Shown: positions 1 through 8,752, counted from the first letter of the stretch. The stretch: DNA of 23,646 nucleotides from Candidatus Hydrogenedens terephthalaticus JGI OTU-1 (GCA_000493945.1 AWNW01000004.1:1-23646), one strand, 5' to 3'. A program made the numbers and translations. The notes: a model not told the origin generated them from the letters alone.

Positions 1-76
1 AGATAGTGAAGGTAGGGTAGAAAGATTCCAGAAAAAATATGCCAGAAAAGCAAGTCCTAAAACACAATCTAATTAA
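1..76 (+). CDS. rpmE: 50S ribosomal protein L31, C-terminal fragment
   Basis: The window opens inside a gene. Reading from base 2 gives 24 codons and a TAA stop at 74-76. The peptide begins DSEGRVERFQKKYARK, which matches the conserved end of ribosomal protein L31 (typically DxxGRVxxFxKKY). L31 is a small protein of the large ribosomal subunit. The position directly upstream of prfA is a known arrangement (rpmE-prfA-prmC) and supports the call. The zinc-binding cysteines that separate L31 types lie outside the window, so the type cannot be told. The tail after KKYARK is slightly long and Lys/Ser/Thr-rich. The assignment rests on a short stretch plus gene order. Confidence 0.8.
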   Translation, partial: DSEGRVERFQKKYARKASPKTQSN

Positions 77-95
77 CTGAAATACTTTATAGAAT

Positions 96-1199
96 ATGGA
101 TACCCTACTGCGCGAAAAAATACGCGCTATTGTTGATGAATATAATCGTTTAAATGAAAAAATGGCTTCCCCTGAAGTTGCTTGTGACCCCGAGGCCTAT
201 CGGAGACTTGTTAAAACACAGCGGGAAATGGAAGATATTGTTCAGGCTTACCAGTTATTTGAACTCAAAGAAAAACACCTAAACCATACAGAAGAAGTTA
301 TAAAAGAAGAAACAGACTTTGAATTAATAAGTTTAGCACAGGAAGAAAAACAATCGTTGCAACAACAATTATCTGAATTGGAACAAAAACTTCGTATTTT
401 ACTTCTACCCAAAGACCCCAACGATGAAAAAAATACAATTATTGAAATAAGAGCAGGAACCGGAGGAGAAGAAGCAGGGTTATTTGTTGCAGATTTATAT
501 AGAATGTATATAAGATTTGCAGAAAAGAAAGGCTGGAAAGTAGAACTATTAGATTCTCATCCCACTGAGTTAGGAGGGTATAAAGAAATATGCTTTCAAA
601 TTTCTGGGCAATCGGTTTATAGCCAGTTAAAATATGAAGGAGGAGTTCACCGCGTTCAAAGAGTTCCGGAAACAGAGGCACAGGGGAGAATTCATACTTC
701 GGCTGTTACAGTAGCCGTCTTACCAGAAGCAGATGAAATTGATATAGAAATAGACCCGAAGGACCTTCAAATAGATGTTTATCGTTCGTCAGGACATGGG
801 GGACAGGGTGTTAACACTACCGATTCTGCCGTTCGTATTACTCATGTCCCTACAGGGATTGTTGTTACATGTCAGGATGAGCGTTCACAGCATAAAAATA
901 AAGCAAGGGCATTAAAAGTTCTTCGTTCACGACTTTTAGATATTAAAACCCACGAAGAACAAAAAACAAGGTCAGAACATAGGAAGATTCAAGTCGGTTC
1001 TGGAGATAGAAGTGAAAGAATTAGGACTTATAACTTTCCTCAAAATCGTGTAACGGAGCATAGAATAGGACTTACATTATATTCCCTCGATAAAGTTTTA
1101 GATGGGGAATTACAACCTATTATTGATGCTCTTGTGACAGCAGACCAAGCAGAAAGGTTGGCACAACTCGCAGAAACGGAAACATCTCAAACAAAGTAA
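96..1199 (+). CDS. prfA: Peptide chain release factor 1
   Basis: Class I release factor that reads UAA and UAG in the ribosomal A site and triggers hydrolysis of peptidyl-tRNA. The 367 residues match the family length (about 360). The universal GGQ motif lies at residues 235-237 in the context SSGHGGQGVN. The codon-recognition tripeptide is PET at 191-193, within RVPETEAQGRIH. A P-x-T triplet identifies RF1, where RF2 would have SPF. The N-terminal half is a charged helical coiled-coil domain, as expected. No clear Shine-Dalgarno sequence precedes the ATG. The gene follows rpmE by 19 bases, and prmC, whose product methylates the GGQ glutamine, starts 5 bases after it. This is the classic pairing of substrate and enzyme. 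Confidence 0.97.
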   Translation: MDTLLREKIRAIVDEYNRLNEKMASPEVACDPEAYRRLVKTQREMEDIVQAYQLFELKEKHLNHTEEVIKEETDFELISLAQEEKQSLQQQLSELEQKLRILLLPKDPNDEKNTIIEIRAGTGGEEAGLFVADLYRMYIRFAEKKGWKVELLDSHPTELGGYKEICFQISGQSVYSQLKYEGGVHRVQRVPETEAQGRIHTSAVTVAVLPEADEIDIEIDPKDLQIDVYRSSGHGGQGVNTTDSAVRITHVPTGIVVTCQDERSQHKNKARALKVLRSRLLDIKTHEEQKTRSEHRKIQVGSGDRSERIRTYNFPQNRVTEHRIGLTLYSLDKVLDGELQPIIDALVTADQAERLAQLAETETSQTK

Positions 1200-1204
1200 A
1201 AATC

Positions 1205-2059
1205 ATGCCTTCCCTTTGGTTATTACTCAACCACATTTCCAATGAATTAATTTCTGTATCAGATAATCCACGATTTGAAGCAGAACTACTTCTTGCTCAC
1301 GCGTTAAATATTACAAGAGCAGAATTACTAAGCAAAATAAAAGAAGAAATCAATTATCCTAAACAACTCAATAAATGGATAGAGAGACGAAAAAGACATG
1401 AACCTATAGCATATATACTTGGCTATACGGAATTCTTTGGATTAAAAATTGAAACAGTTCCTCCTATATTTATACCTCGCCCTGAAACAGAATTACTTGT
1501 AGAAGAAGCATTGAAAATAATAGAGGTAAACAATAAAGAGATATTTAACATTTTAGAGTTATGCACAGGAACAGGATGTATATCTATAGCCATATACAAA
1601 AATACCAATAAAAAAGTAAAGTGTTTTGCGATAGATATAAACGAGAATGCCGTTAAATTGGCTCAACATAATGCAAAAGAAAATAAGGTATCCGTAAATT
1701 TTATTGTTGGCAATCTGTTTACTTCTATAGATAATAAAAATAAATTTGATATTATTTTAGCCAATCCTCCTTATATCCCTGAAAAAAATCGAGACGATCT
1801 ACCGACTTCTGTCAAAGACTATGAAGATTCAAAAGCACTTTTTTGTCAAGACGATGGCACATATATAATTCATCAAATTATCTCAGAAGCCAGAAGATAT
1901 TTAACAATAAATGGTTGGCTTTTGACAGAAATAGGAGATGACCAAAAGGAATTGGTGGAAAAAATATTTCAAGAAAACGGATATGATAATATAGAAACAA
2001 TATTTGATTTACAAAAATTACCTCGAGTTGTGAAAGGAAATTGGAACGGGATAAAGTAG
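1205..2059 (+). CDS. prmC: Release factor glutamine methyltransferase
   Basis: SAM-dependent N5-glutamine methyltransferase that modifies the GGQ glutamine of release factors (PrmC/HemK family), which speeds termination. The 284 residues are normal for the family. The N-terminal helical domain contains RFEAELLLAHAL near residue 23, followed by EPIAYILGYTEFFG and PRPETELLVE, both typical of PrmC. The SAM-binding motif I is ILELCTGTGCISIAI at about 116-130, and the catalytic NPPY, which positions the glutamine amide, is at 187-190. The second motif-I glycine is preceded by Cys rather than the usual Gly (LCTGTG for LGTGSG), a tolerated variant. It follows prfA by 5 bases without an obvious ribosome binding site, so it is probably translated by coupling. 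Confidence 0.95.
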   Translation: MPSLWLLLNHISNELISVSDNPRFEAELLLAHALNITRAELLSKIKEEINYPKQLNKWIERRKRHEPIAYILGYTEFFGLKIETVPPIFIPRPETELLVEEALKIIEVNNKEIFNILELCTGTGCISIAIYKNTNKKVKCFAIDINENAVKLAQHNAKENKVSVNFIVGNLFTSIDNKNKFDIILANPPYIPEKNRDDLPTSVKDYEDSKALFCQDDGTYIIHQIISEARRYLTINGWLLTEIGDDQKELVEKIFQENGYDNIETIFDLQKLPRVVKGNWNGIK

Positions 2060-2071
2060 TGAAGAGGTATT

Positions 2072-2767
2072 ATGGAAGAATATAAATATAAAAAAACTAT
2101 TCGGGATATGTCTTTGGATGATAGACCTCGAGAAAGATTAGAAAAAAATGGTCCAGAGGCACTCCGAGATGCGGAACTAATCGCAGTGCTTTTCAGAACA
2201 GGAACAAAGGAAAAAAACGCTGTTGAATTAGCCGAACATGTTCTAAATATCTTTGGAGACTTAAGAAGACTCTCACAGGCAAGCATCGAAGAAATACAAA
2301 AAGTAAAAGGTGTCGGAAAAGTTAAAGCAATTGAATTAAAAGCAGCACTTGAATTGGGAAAACGACTTATTGAACATCGAAAAACATTTATAAAAAGAAT
2401 TCAGAAACCAGCAGATGTGGCTGACTTAATGATGAATAGATACAAAGAATACGAAATAGAATGTTTTAATTGTATTTTGTTAAATATAAGAAATGATGTG
2501 ATAAAAATTGAAACGATATCTCAAGGAGGTCTGGATAGTACTGTAGCCAGTCCAATGGATGTATTCCGTCTTGCGGTTAGAATTGGTGCTCCTAATATAA
2601 TTATTACTCATAATCATCCATCAGGAGACCCCGAACCCAGTCAAACCGATATTGAGATTACAAAACAATTAAAAGATGCCGGTAAAATTATTGGTGTCCA
2701 GTTATTAGACCATATTATATTTGGTGATGGGAAATATGTAAGCTTAAAAGAAAGGGGAATATTTTGA
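2072..2767 (+). CDS. radC: RadC family JAMM-domain protein
   Basis: RadC/YicR family protein of 231 residues, the usual length. A helix-hairpin-helix segment lies near residues 70-92 (IQKVKGVGKVKAIELKAAL). The C-terminal JAB/MPN+ domain carries the metal-binding HNHPSGD motif (residues 180-186), complete for a JAMM metalloenzyme site. The family's function is unsettled: early links to DNA repair were not confirmed, so the name is historical. The start has an acceptable ribosome site (GAAGAGGT, 2060-2067). The gene lies 12 bases after prmC, and its TGA stop overlaps the TTG start of psd, which implies co-translation within the run. Confidence 0.94.
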   Translation: MEEYKYKKTIRDMSLDDRPRERLEKNGPEALRDAELIAVLFRTGTKEKNAVELAEHVLNIFGDLRRLSQASIEEIQKVKGVGKVKAIELKAALELGKRLIEHRKTFIKRIQKPADVADLMMNRYKEYEIECFNCILLNIRNDVIKIETISQGGLDSTVASPMDVFRLAVRIGAPNIIITHNHPSGDPEPSQTDIEITKQLKDAGKIIGVQLLDHIIFGDGKYVSLKERGIF

Positions 2768-3420
2768 ATCAGCCAATTAATGCATGGATTATAGGAATGA
2801 AGTACTATTTGCCCTGTATGTTTATAGGGTTAATGTTATCCTATATAGGATTTGTATATTATAAACCTTTACTTCCTTTAGGGATAATAATTTTTATATT
2901 ATCAATTTTTATTCTATTTTTCTTCCGTGATTTCCCAAGAGAGATAACCGCAAAAGAAGATGAAATTGTTTCACCTGCAGACGGAACTATTGTAGAAATT
3001 AAAGAAATAGAGAATAAGGAATATTACAACGGTAAGTGTTTAAGAGTATCTATCTTTATGTCAGTCTTTAACGCTCATGTAAACCGTTTTCCTTACGATG
3101 GAGTTATAAAGAAGATTGTTTATAAAAAAGGCAAATTCATGAATGCGATGAAAAGCCAATCCAGCGAATATAATGAATCGAATACTCTTTTTATAGAAAC
3201 AAAAAGGGGAAATATTACAGTCAGACAAATTGCAGGTAAAATTGCACGAAGGATTGTATGCCCGGTAAAAGAAGGAGATTATCTTAAAAAAGGCGAAAAA
3301 TTTGGTATGATAAAATTCGGTTCGCGAGTAGAATTATATTTGCCTTTAAACAGCGAAGTATATATAAAAGATAGAGAAAAAGTATATGCCGGTATAACTC
3401 TTATTGGAAGGTTCAAATAA
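2764..3420 (+). CDS. psd: Phosphatidylserine decarboxylase proenzyme (short type)
   Basis: Pyruvoyl-dependent enzyme that converts phosphatidylserine to phosphatidylethanolamine at the membrane. The 218 residues match the short, archaeal-like PSD subfamily. Two hydrophobic stretches at about 14-55 form the membrane anchor. The core then shows SPADG (70-74), FMSVFNAHVNRFP (98-110, with the conserved His) and FGSRVELYLP near 185-194. Self-cleavage at Gly186-Ser187 would give the small subunit with its pyruvoyl group. The start is TTG, overlapping the radC stop as TTGA, with a good AAGGGGA site just upstream. An internal ATG at 2797 would remove part of the membrane anchor and is less likely. 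Pairing with pssA next door makes a two-step phosphatidylethanolamine pathway. Confidence 0.93.
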   Translation: MNQPINAWIIGMKYYLPCMFIGLMLSYIGFVYYKPLLPLGIIIFILSIFILFFFRDFPREITAKEDEIVSPADGTIVEIKEIENKEYYNGKCLRVSIFMSVFNAHVNRFPYDGVIKKIVYKKGKFMNAMKSQSSEYNESNTLFIETKRGNITVRQIAGKIARRIVCPVKEGDYLKKGEKFGMIKFGSRVELYLPLNSEVYIKDREKVYAGITLIGRFK

Positions 3421-3421
3421 A

Positions 3422-4300
3422 ATGATGTCAGGAAAAAGAAAAAAACAAAAAATAGATTTGAAAATAAAAAGACGCAATCCCATTAATGTCTTAGCAAGTT
3501 TGTTTACAACTATAAGCCTTTATTTGGGTATTGCCAGTATTTTTGCAAGTATAGGTTCAGAGTTTGACAAGGCAGCATATTTTATATTGCTGGCAATTAT
3601 TTTTGATTCCTTAGATGGCACAATTGCAAAAATGACAAATAGCGTTTCAGAATTTGGTAAACAATACGATAGTTTGAGTGATTTGGTAACATTCGGAGTT
3701 GCTCCGGGTATACTTGTATTTATGGCATACCTCCCGGAAGGATTACATCTTCCCGTTTCCCCGAGAACAGAGTCTATCATAGGCAAAACAGGATCATATA
3801 TGGCAATTATATATGTAATTTGTGCCGCACTAAGATTAGCAAGATTTAACACATTTGAAACAGAGAAACGCGATTCTTTTAGAGGTCTACCATCACCTGC
3901 TGCAGGGGGGACCCTATCGGCTTTTGTCCTATTCTTAAATTATTTTGAACCTCGTTTAGAACTCCATAAATTAGGTCCTTTTGCTTATTACGCATTAGGA
4001 CCTATGGCTGTTATCCTGGCTTTGCTTATGGTCAGTGCCGTTAAATATCCAAAAGACCGACTAAAATATTTTATTTTTGCTCCAAAACCCGCCTTTCTTA
4101 CCCTTGCAATTACCGCATTTGTTATAGCCATTATTCACTACGCGATGACCACTTCTGTGGCAATTGTTTTATTTCCTATAATGCTTGCTTATGTTGGGTT
4201 TGGACTTGGAGATACATTGTATCAATATTTATCTGCTACCCCAGAAAAAGAGAGGGAAACAGAAAAAATTAATAAAGAACCACTTCCAAAGAATTTATAG
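3422..4300 (+). CDS. pssA: CDP-diacylglycerol--serine O-phosphatidyltransferase
   Basis: Integral membrane enzyme that makes phosphatidylserine from CDP-diacylglycerol and serine, the substrate of the neighbouring Psd. The CDP-alcohol phosphotransferase signature DGxxAR(x8)GxxxDxxxD is present, numbered from this start: D65-G66, A69, K70 (Lys instead of Arg), G79, D83 and D87. About seven hydrophobic segments span the protein, and both termini are charged. I chose the ATG at 3422. It has a GGAAGG ribosome site at 3406-3411 about ten bases upstream. The upstream in-frame TTG at 3404 lies against that site and would add six residues. Its start follows the psd stop by one base. The C-terminal tail after about residue 270 is hydrophilic and not conserved. 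Confidence 0.93.
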   Translation: MMSGKRKKQKIDLKIKRRNPINVLASLFTTISLYLGIASIFASIGSEFDKAAYFILLAIIFDSLDGTIAKMTNSVSEFGKQYDSLSDLVTFGVAPGILVFMAYLPEGLHLPVSPRTESIIGKTGSYMAIIYVICAALRLARFNTFETEKRDSFRGLPSPAAGGTLSAFVLFLNYFEPRLELHKLGPFAYYALGPMAVILALLMVSAVKYPKDRLKYFIFAPKPAFLTLAITAFVIAIIHYAMTTSVAIVLFPIMLAYVGFGLGDTLYQYLSATPEKERETEKINKEPLPKNL

Positions 4301-4345
4301 TGTTTCCGAATTGTTATATTTTATAAACAAAATGAGAACATTAGG

Positions 4346-5311
4346 ATGTTTTTTTTAAGACCATATACATACAAATTCAGAATTTTTCGTTGGTTTGAAA
4401 TTGCTCTTGGACTACTTTTTCTTACAAGTGCAATATTAAAAATAATAGAAATTAATCGTTTTTGTGTCCAGATTTATGCATACGGGGTCATATCACAGAA
4501 AGAAATTCTCCCTTGGGTTGCAACGATAACAATCCTTATTGAAATTTCATTAGGTCTATTATTCCTCCTTTCTTTCCCTCTTAGAAGACTCACAATGACC
4601 ATTACTTTGTTGCTTCTTCTTACATTTACTTCCTTAATTTTGTACGCGTGGATATTTAATAACCTTAAAGATTGCGGATGCTTTGGTAAAATCGAAATGG
4701 GTCCATTGGAGTCCATAATAAAAAACATCATACTTATTATTATTTCAATTACATGTTTTTCGGGAGTTAAACCAATAGAAGAATGGTCAGAACAGAAGAA
4801 AATATACATCAAATTTTATCTTCCACTGGTAATTATAATTATTCTAACTTCATTTTTTTGTTACCAGCAATTACAATCAGAGCAGATAATTAAAGAAAAT
4901 ATGGAAGACAACAATATAAGCCCCTACTCAAAGATGAAAGTAGAAATAGATGGAAATGTATATGATTTAGGGCAAGGTGAATATTTGATAGCACTTCTGA
5001 GTTTTGGTTGTGACCACTGTATTGAAGAATCCCCCAAAATAAATGATTATATGTTAATAAAGGGTATACCTAAAATTATTGCACTATGCCTTGAAGAATC
5101 CCAAGAAGAAAAGGAAGAATTTTTAAATAAAGTTCAACCGTTATTCCCTATTTATTCTATTGGTAATAAAGTAAGACTTTTCCTTAGCCTTATAGGAAAA
5201 GAACCTCCAAGATTAGTATATCTTAAACAGGGCAAGATTGTAAAATATTGGGATTACGACCTACCCAATCCAGACGAAATAATTGAAACTATCACTGAAC
5301 AAAAGCAATAA
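4346..5311 (+). CDS. MauE/DoxX-like membrane protein fused to thioredoxin-like domain
   Basis: A 321-residue two-part protein. Residues 1 to about 140 form a four-helix membrane unit of the DoxX/MauE type, with CGCFG at 110-114 at the end of a helix, a hallmark of MauE-like redox partners. A fifth hydrophobic segment (about 156-172) is followed by a soluble domain (about 195-321) with CDHC at 222-225 in the context LLSFGCDHCIEESP, which resembles a thioredoxin/TlpA active site. The layout suggests that electrons pass from a membrane quinone or thiol carrier through the CxC pair to an extracytoplasmic CxxC domain, analogous to DsbD or VKOR systems. This is inference; the substrate is unknown. 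No good ribosome site precedes the ATG. It ends the first plus-strand run. Confidence 0.75.
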   Translation: MFFLRPYTYKFRIFRWFEIALGLLFLTSAILKIIEINRFCVQIYAYGVISQKEILPWVATITILIEISLGLLFLLSFPLRRLTMTITLLLLLTFTSLILYAWIFNNLKDCGCFGKIEMGPLESIIKNIILIIISITCFSGVKPIEEWSEQKKIYIKFYLPLVIIIILTSFFCYQQLQSEQIIKENMEDNNISPYSKMKVEIDGNVYDLGQGEYLIALLSFGCDHCIEESPKINDYMLIKGIPKIIALCLEESQEEKEEFLNKVQPLFPIYSIGNKVRLFLSLIGKEPPRLVYLKQGKIVKYWDYDLPNPDEIIETITEQKQ

Positions 5312-5372
5312 GAACAAAGCATATTTTATCAAATACTTAAACAAAAGTAATTATACAAAAATAATTTTAAAA

Positions 5373-5413
5373 TCTTTTCAAAAATATAATAAATTCAATA
5401 CTTTTTGAAAAGA
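5373..5413 (+). repeat. 12-bp inverted repeat between operons
   Basis: TCTTTTCAAAAA at 5373-5384 is mirrored by TTTTTGAAAAGA at 5402-5413, a perfect 12-bp match around a 17-base loop. It lies 60 bases after the redox gene and 32 bases before the -10 box of the next operon. It could end the upstream transcript, but the stem is nearly all A/T, the loop is large and no U-run follows, so it is not a classic terminator. An operator upstream of the promoter at 5422-5450 is an equal possibility. Confidence 0.5.
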
Positions 5414-5421
5414 GTAGATTG

Positions 5422-5450
5422 TTTAGAGTATCATAATCACATGGTATAAT
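5422..5450 (+). promoter_or_regulatory. Sigma70-like promoter of the ABC-pheST-zapA operon
   Basis: A perfect TATAAT at 5445-5450 has TTTAGA (4 of 6 matches to TTGACA) at 5422-5427 with the optimal 17-base spacer. It lies 51 bases before the ATG of the ABC ATPase gene, in the only sizeable gap (190 bases) of the plus-strand half, and so should drive the long downstream gene run. Confidence 0.6.
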
Positions 5451-5501
5451 CGTCTACATTTATTTGAAATCTGCATAAAAAATAAAGGGTTCTTATTTTA
5501 T

Positions 5502-6458
5502 ATGAATAGTAATCACGACCCGGTAATTAAAACAGAAAATTTAACGAAGGTATATGATACTGGGTTTAGAGGGGAACAAGTATCTGCCTTAAAAAACCTT
5601 AACTTAGAAGTTTATCCATCTGAAATATTTGGGTATCTTGGACCCAATGGTTCTGGAAAAACAACAACAATTAAACTCTTATTAGGGCTAATATTCCCAA
5701 CTTCTGGCTCAATCCAGATCATGGGTACAACCGATATTTATTCCGCTTATGTTAAAAAAAATATCGGTTATTTACCGGAAGGTTCCTACTATCCCGACTT
5801 CCTGAGAGGAGAGGAGATACTACGATTTTATGGGCAACTCTATGGGCTAACAGGAAAAGAATTATATAAGAGGATTGATGAAGTATTAGAACTTGTGAAC
5901 ATGACTCATGCCCGTCGAAGAATGCTCAAAGGATATTCCAAAGGTATGAGACAAAGAATAGGTCTTGCACAGGCTCTTATAAGCAATCCCCAAATTTTAA
6001 TATTAGATGAACCCACTACGGGCTTGGACCCTATTGCACGGAAGGACATAAGAGATATTTTATCCCGATTACGAGATGAAGGTAAAACCTTACTTATTTC
6101 AAGCCACGAACTTTTAGAAGTAGAAATGATTTCCAATCGTGTAGGGATTTTATACGAAGGTATTCTTCGTGTTTCAGGAACATTAGAAGAATTACTTACT
6201 TCAAAGGATAGAATTGTAGAGTTTGCGAATGCTAAAAATGGAGTAGTACAAGAAATAAAAGATAAAGGGGGAGAGGTGGTAGACCAGGTTAATGACAAAG
6301 TGTATCTGAAAGTAAGAAACGACGAAGAATTATATAATGCCATTGAATTAGGAAAGTCTGTCGGCTTGCAATTAATAAAAATAACACCTCGAAGAGAAAC
6401 ATTAGAAGAATTATTTGTAAATGTTATTGATTTAGCAAAAAAAGAACGGAGTTCATAA
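5502..6458 (+). CDS. ABC transporter ATP-binding protein (ABC-2 exporter type)
   Basis: Nucleotide-binding subunit of 318 residues that powers the permease encoded next. All motifs are intact: Walker A GPNGSGKTTT (47-56), signature YSKGMRQR (145-152), Walker B LILDEP (166-171) and H-loop His202 in LISSHELLEVEM. The region after about residue 225 is the C-terminal extension common in DrrA/CcmA/GldA-like exporter ATPases. The permease gene starts one base after its stop, so the two are co-translated. The substrate cannot be told from sequence; relatives export drugs, lipids, polysaccharide or gliding-machinery components. It is the first gene behind the 5422-5450 promoter. Confidence 0.93.
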   Translation: MNSNHDPVIKTENLTKVYDTGFRGEQVSALKNLNLEVYPSEIFGYLGPNGSGKTTTIKLLLGLIFPTSGSIQIMGTTDIYSAYVKKNIGYLPEGSYYPDFLRGEEILRFYGQLYGLTGKELYKRIDEVLELVNMTHARRRMLKGYSKGMRQRIGLAQALISNPQILILDEPTTGLDPIARKDIRDILSRLRDEGKTLLISSHELLEVEMISNRVGILYEGILRVSGTLEELLTSKDRIVEFANAKNGVVQEIKDKGGEVVDQVNDKVYLKVRNDEELYNAIELGKSVGLQLIKITPRRETLEELFVNVIDLAKKERSS

Positions 6459-6459
6459 A

Positions 6460-7302
6460 ATGAAAAGTCTCCTTGATTCTATAAAAGGTCCTTGGTTTAT
6501 TGCTGTATATACATGGAGAGAAGGCTTGAGAAGGAAGACACTGGTTGGTTTTCTTATCCTTAGTCTTCTTGTTATCTTTGGTGCTACATTTATGACATCA
6601 TTTATCAATCAGGCAACTGTAGGTGATGTTAGTACCGATATGGATTTGAAATTGATAAAAGATATTTGCGTTACTACAATTTCAATATTTGGTATCTTAA
6701 TAACTATTTTTATTTCTGCGTCTGTTGTCCCCACAGAGGTGGAAAACCGTGTAATATATACTGTCTTATCAAAACCCGTTCGTCGGTTTCAATACCTTTT
6801 CGGTAAATTTTTAGGTGTCCAGTTAATTATTATCATGAACCTTTGTTTAATGGGTGGACTTTTCTTTATTGCTTTATATATAAAACAACAAATTTTACCT
6901 ACTTTGCTTTTATGGTCTGTTTTCTTAACCTACTTTGAATTTTTGATAGTCTCTGCGTTAACTTTTGCTATAGCATGCGCTTCAAGTTCCTCTGTTTTAC
7001 CTACTATTGCAGGTCTTTTTATTTACATCACGGGTAGTCTTACCGAATATCTAAAAGATGTTTACAATCGTTCCGGACAAACAGGGGAATGGCTTGATTC
7101 TATAATTGGGTATATCGCTTATATTTTATGGAATGTTTTGCCCAATTTACAGAGATTTAGTTTGAAAACACAGATTATAAATTCACAACCCAATGACCCA
7201 CCTACAGATGTCTTAATTCCCCAATTAGTTTTGTATGGTCTTATTTACGCTGTTTGTGGGTATATCCTTGCATATTGGATTTTTAGAAAAAGAGAAGTAT
7301 AG
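6460..7302 (+). CDS. ABC-2 type transporter permease
   Basis: A 280-residue membrane subunit with about six hydrophobic segments (near 28-48, 78-100, 125-150, 155-190 and 255-275, with a loop between the last two). The motif SVVPTEVENRVIYTVLSKPVRRFQYLFGKFLG region (split here: PTEVENRVIYTVLSKP then RRFQYLFGKFLG) is characteristic of ABC-2 family permeases, where it forms the coupling helix to the ATPase. The large extracytoplasmic loop domain between helices 1 and 2 is absent, as in the short ABC-2 subfamily. It directly follows the ATPase gene. A homodimer with two ATPase subunits is expected. Confidence 0.88.
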   Translation: MKSLLDSIKGPWFIAVYTWREGLRRKTLVGFLILSLLVIFGATFMTSFINQATVGDVSTDMDLKLIKDICVTTISIFGILITIFISASVVPTEVENRVIYTVLSKPVRRFQYLFGKFLGVQLIIIMNLCLMGGLFFIALYIKQQILPTLLLWSVFLTYFEFLIVSALTFAIACASSSSVLPTIAGLFIYITGSLTEYLKDVYNRSGQTGEWLDSIIGYIAYILWNVLPNLQRFSLKTQIINSQPNDPPTDVLIPQLVLYGLIYAVCGYILAYWIFRKREV

Positions 7303-7315
7303 AGAATAAAAACTT

Positions 7316-8752
7316 ATGACAGATAAAAAAGTAAATATAATATTATCGTTCTTATTTGTAATATTTGTAATTTTAGGTGCTTATCAAGGTAGAAATGTTG
7401 AGTTTTATCGGGAATGTGAGGCTTTTTATAGATGGATACTTGCAGTAGGAACTCAGGAAAGGTTATTCCAGGCTTCAGAAGGGGAACAAAAAACAGGGAA
7501 ATTTGTTGATTTACAACTTTTTGACAAGGTTTCAGAGAAAGCTATTCCATTACTTCAAAATGAAGAAAGGATTAAAGATTCTATAGATAACACAATATCT
7601 TATCGTGAAAACTTCGCAAATATAATAGGTGATATATCAAATGACCCTATAATATGGAAGATAACAACAAAAAAAGAAATGGAAGCATTGAGGAAAGAAT
7701 TTCTAAAAAATCTAAGAGAAGGAAAAATTGAATTCAGTAGAAATATTACCTACGCAGAAGCACAGGAAAGTGGAGTTAATATCTTTAATTTATTTTTTGG
7801 TTTCAGAAAAATTGCTGCGAGTTTGATTTGGCTTGAAGTAGACCGTTATTGGCATCAAGGGTTGCTATATCGTATGGTTCCTTTGATGAGAACCTGTGTA
7901 ACATTAGACCCCAATTTTGTTGAGGCATATCTGATAGGAGCATGGCACCTTGCGTATAATGCAACTGCAAAACTCATTGAAACACCTCAACACCTCAAAA
8001 AATGGAATCCAAAATATAAAGCATGTGTAGGTGAAAAAGAAACTTTTTATTATTTGGGCATTGACTTTTTGAAAAAGGGTATTCGCCATAATCCCAGAGA
8101 TTACAAATTATATTTTGACCTTGGCTTTGCCATTTATAAAAACAAAATGAACGATTACCCCAATGCAGTCCGATATTTGACTGAAGCAGTTCGTGTTCCT
8201 CATGAAAGATGGGTAAGAAGGCAATTATATATTTGTCAGGAATTGAATGGACAATACGAAGAAGCCTTACAAGGGTGGGAAGATTATAAAAATAGGTTTC
8301 CAGATAACCCTATAGCACCACGATTTATTTTAAGGAATCAGGGAAAAATATATGAAAAGAAAGCACAGGAATTAATAAAGGAAGTAGAAAAAATAAGTGA
8401 CGAGCAAATAAAAGAAGAAAAAATAAAAGAAGCAGAAAATCTAAAAAAGCAGGCAAAAGAGATATGGGAAAAACTAAGTAAAGAAGAAAGCGACCCTTAT
8501 GGAGAATATCGCCTACTTTTAATGGATGCTATGGATTTATATAATCAAGGACGATTCCTTGAATCCATTGCTGTTTTAGATAAAGCAAGGTGGGAAAGTC
8601 CGAGCAATTTTGATGAAGCATCCGATTTAATTATAAAAATAAAACAAGAAGCCAATTTACCATTAACCGTATCTGAGAAAAAAGCAGTCCTTAGAAAAGC
8701 AGAAGGGGACCGTTGCCAGGGAATGCCCGAAGAAATTCCTAATTCGGGTTGA
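7316..8752 (+). CDS. Membrane-anchored TPR-like protein of unknown function
   Basis: A 478-residue protein with a single hydrophobic N-terminal segment (residues 7-24), then a soluble region that would lie outside the cytoplasm. Helical repeat-like units run from about 195 to 330, for example PNFVEAYLIGAWHLAYN, DYKLYFDLGFAIYKN and NAVRYLTEAVRVP, and again near 395-430; their spacing suggests TPR-type pairs. A strongly charged Lys/Glu coiled coil occupies about 340-385. I do not recognise a named family. The 13-base gap after the permease gene suggests that it works with the exporter, perhaps as a periplasmic adaptor, but that is inference from position alone. No strong ribosome site is visible. 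Confidence 0.7.
   Translation: MTDKKVNIILSFLFVIFVILGAYQGRNVEFYRECEAFYRWILAVGTQERLFQASEGEQKTGKFVDLQLFDKVSEKAIPLLQNEERIKDSIDNTISYRENFANIIGDISNDPIIWKITTKKEMEALRKEFLKNLREGKIEFSRNITYAEAQESGVNIFNLFFGFRKIAASLIWLEVDRYWHQGLLYRMVPLMRTCVTLDPNFVEAYLIGAWHLAYNATAKLIETPQHLKKWNPKYKACVGEKETFYYLGIDFLKKGIRHNPRDYKLYFDLGFAIYKNKMNDYPNAVRYLTEAVRVPHERWVRRQLYICQELNGQYEEALQGWEDYKNRFPDNPIAPRFILRNQGKIYEKKAQELIKEVEKISDEQIKEEKIKEAENLKKQAKEIWEKLSKEESDPYGEYRLLLMDAMDLYNQGRFLESIAVLDKARWESPSNFDEASDLIIKIKQEANLPLTVSEKKAVLRKAEGDRCQGMPEEIPNSG

Noticed and set aside
3404..3421. TTG at 3404 as the start of pssA
   Set aside because: It is next to the GGAAGG that best serves the ATG at 3422, leaving no ribosome site for itself; the six extra residues are not typical.
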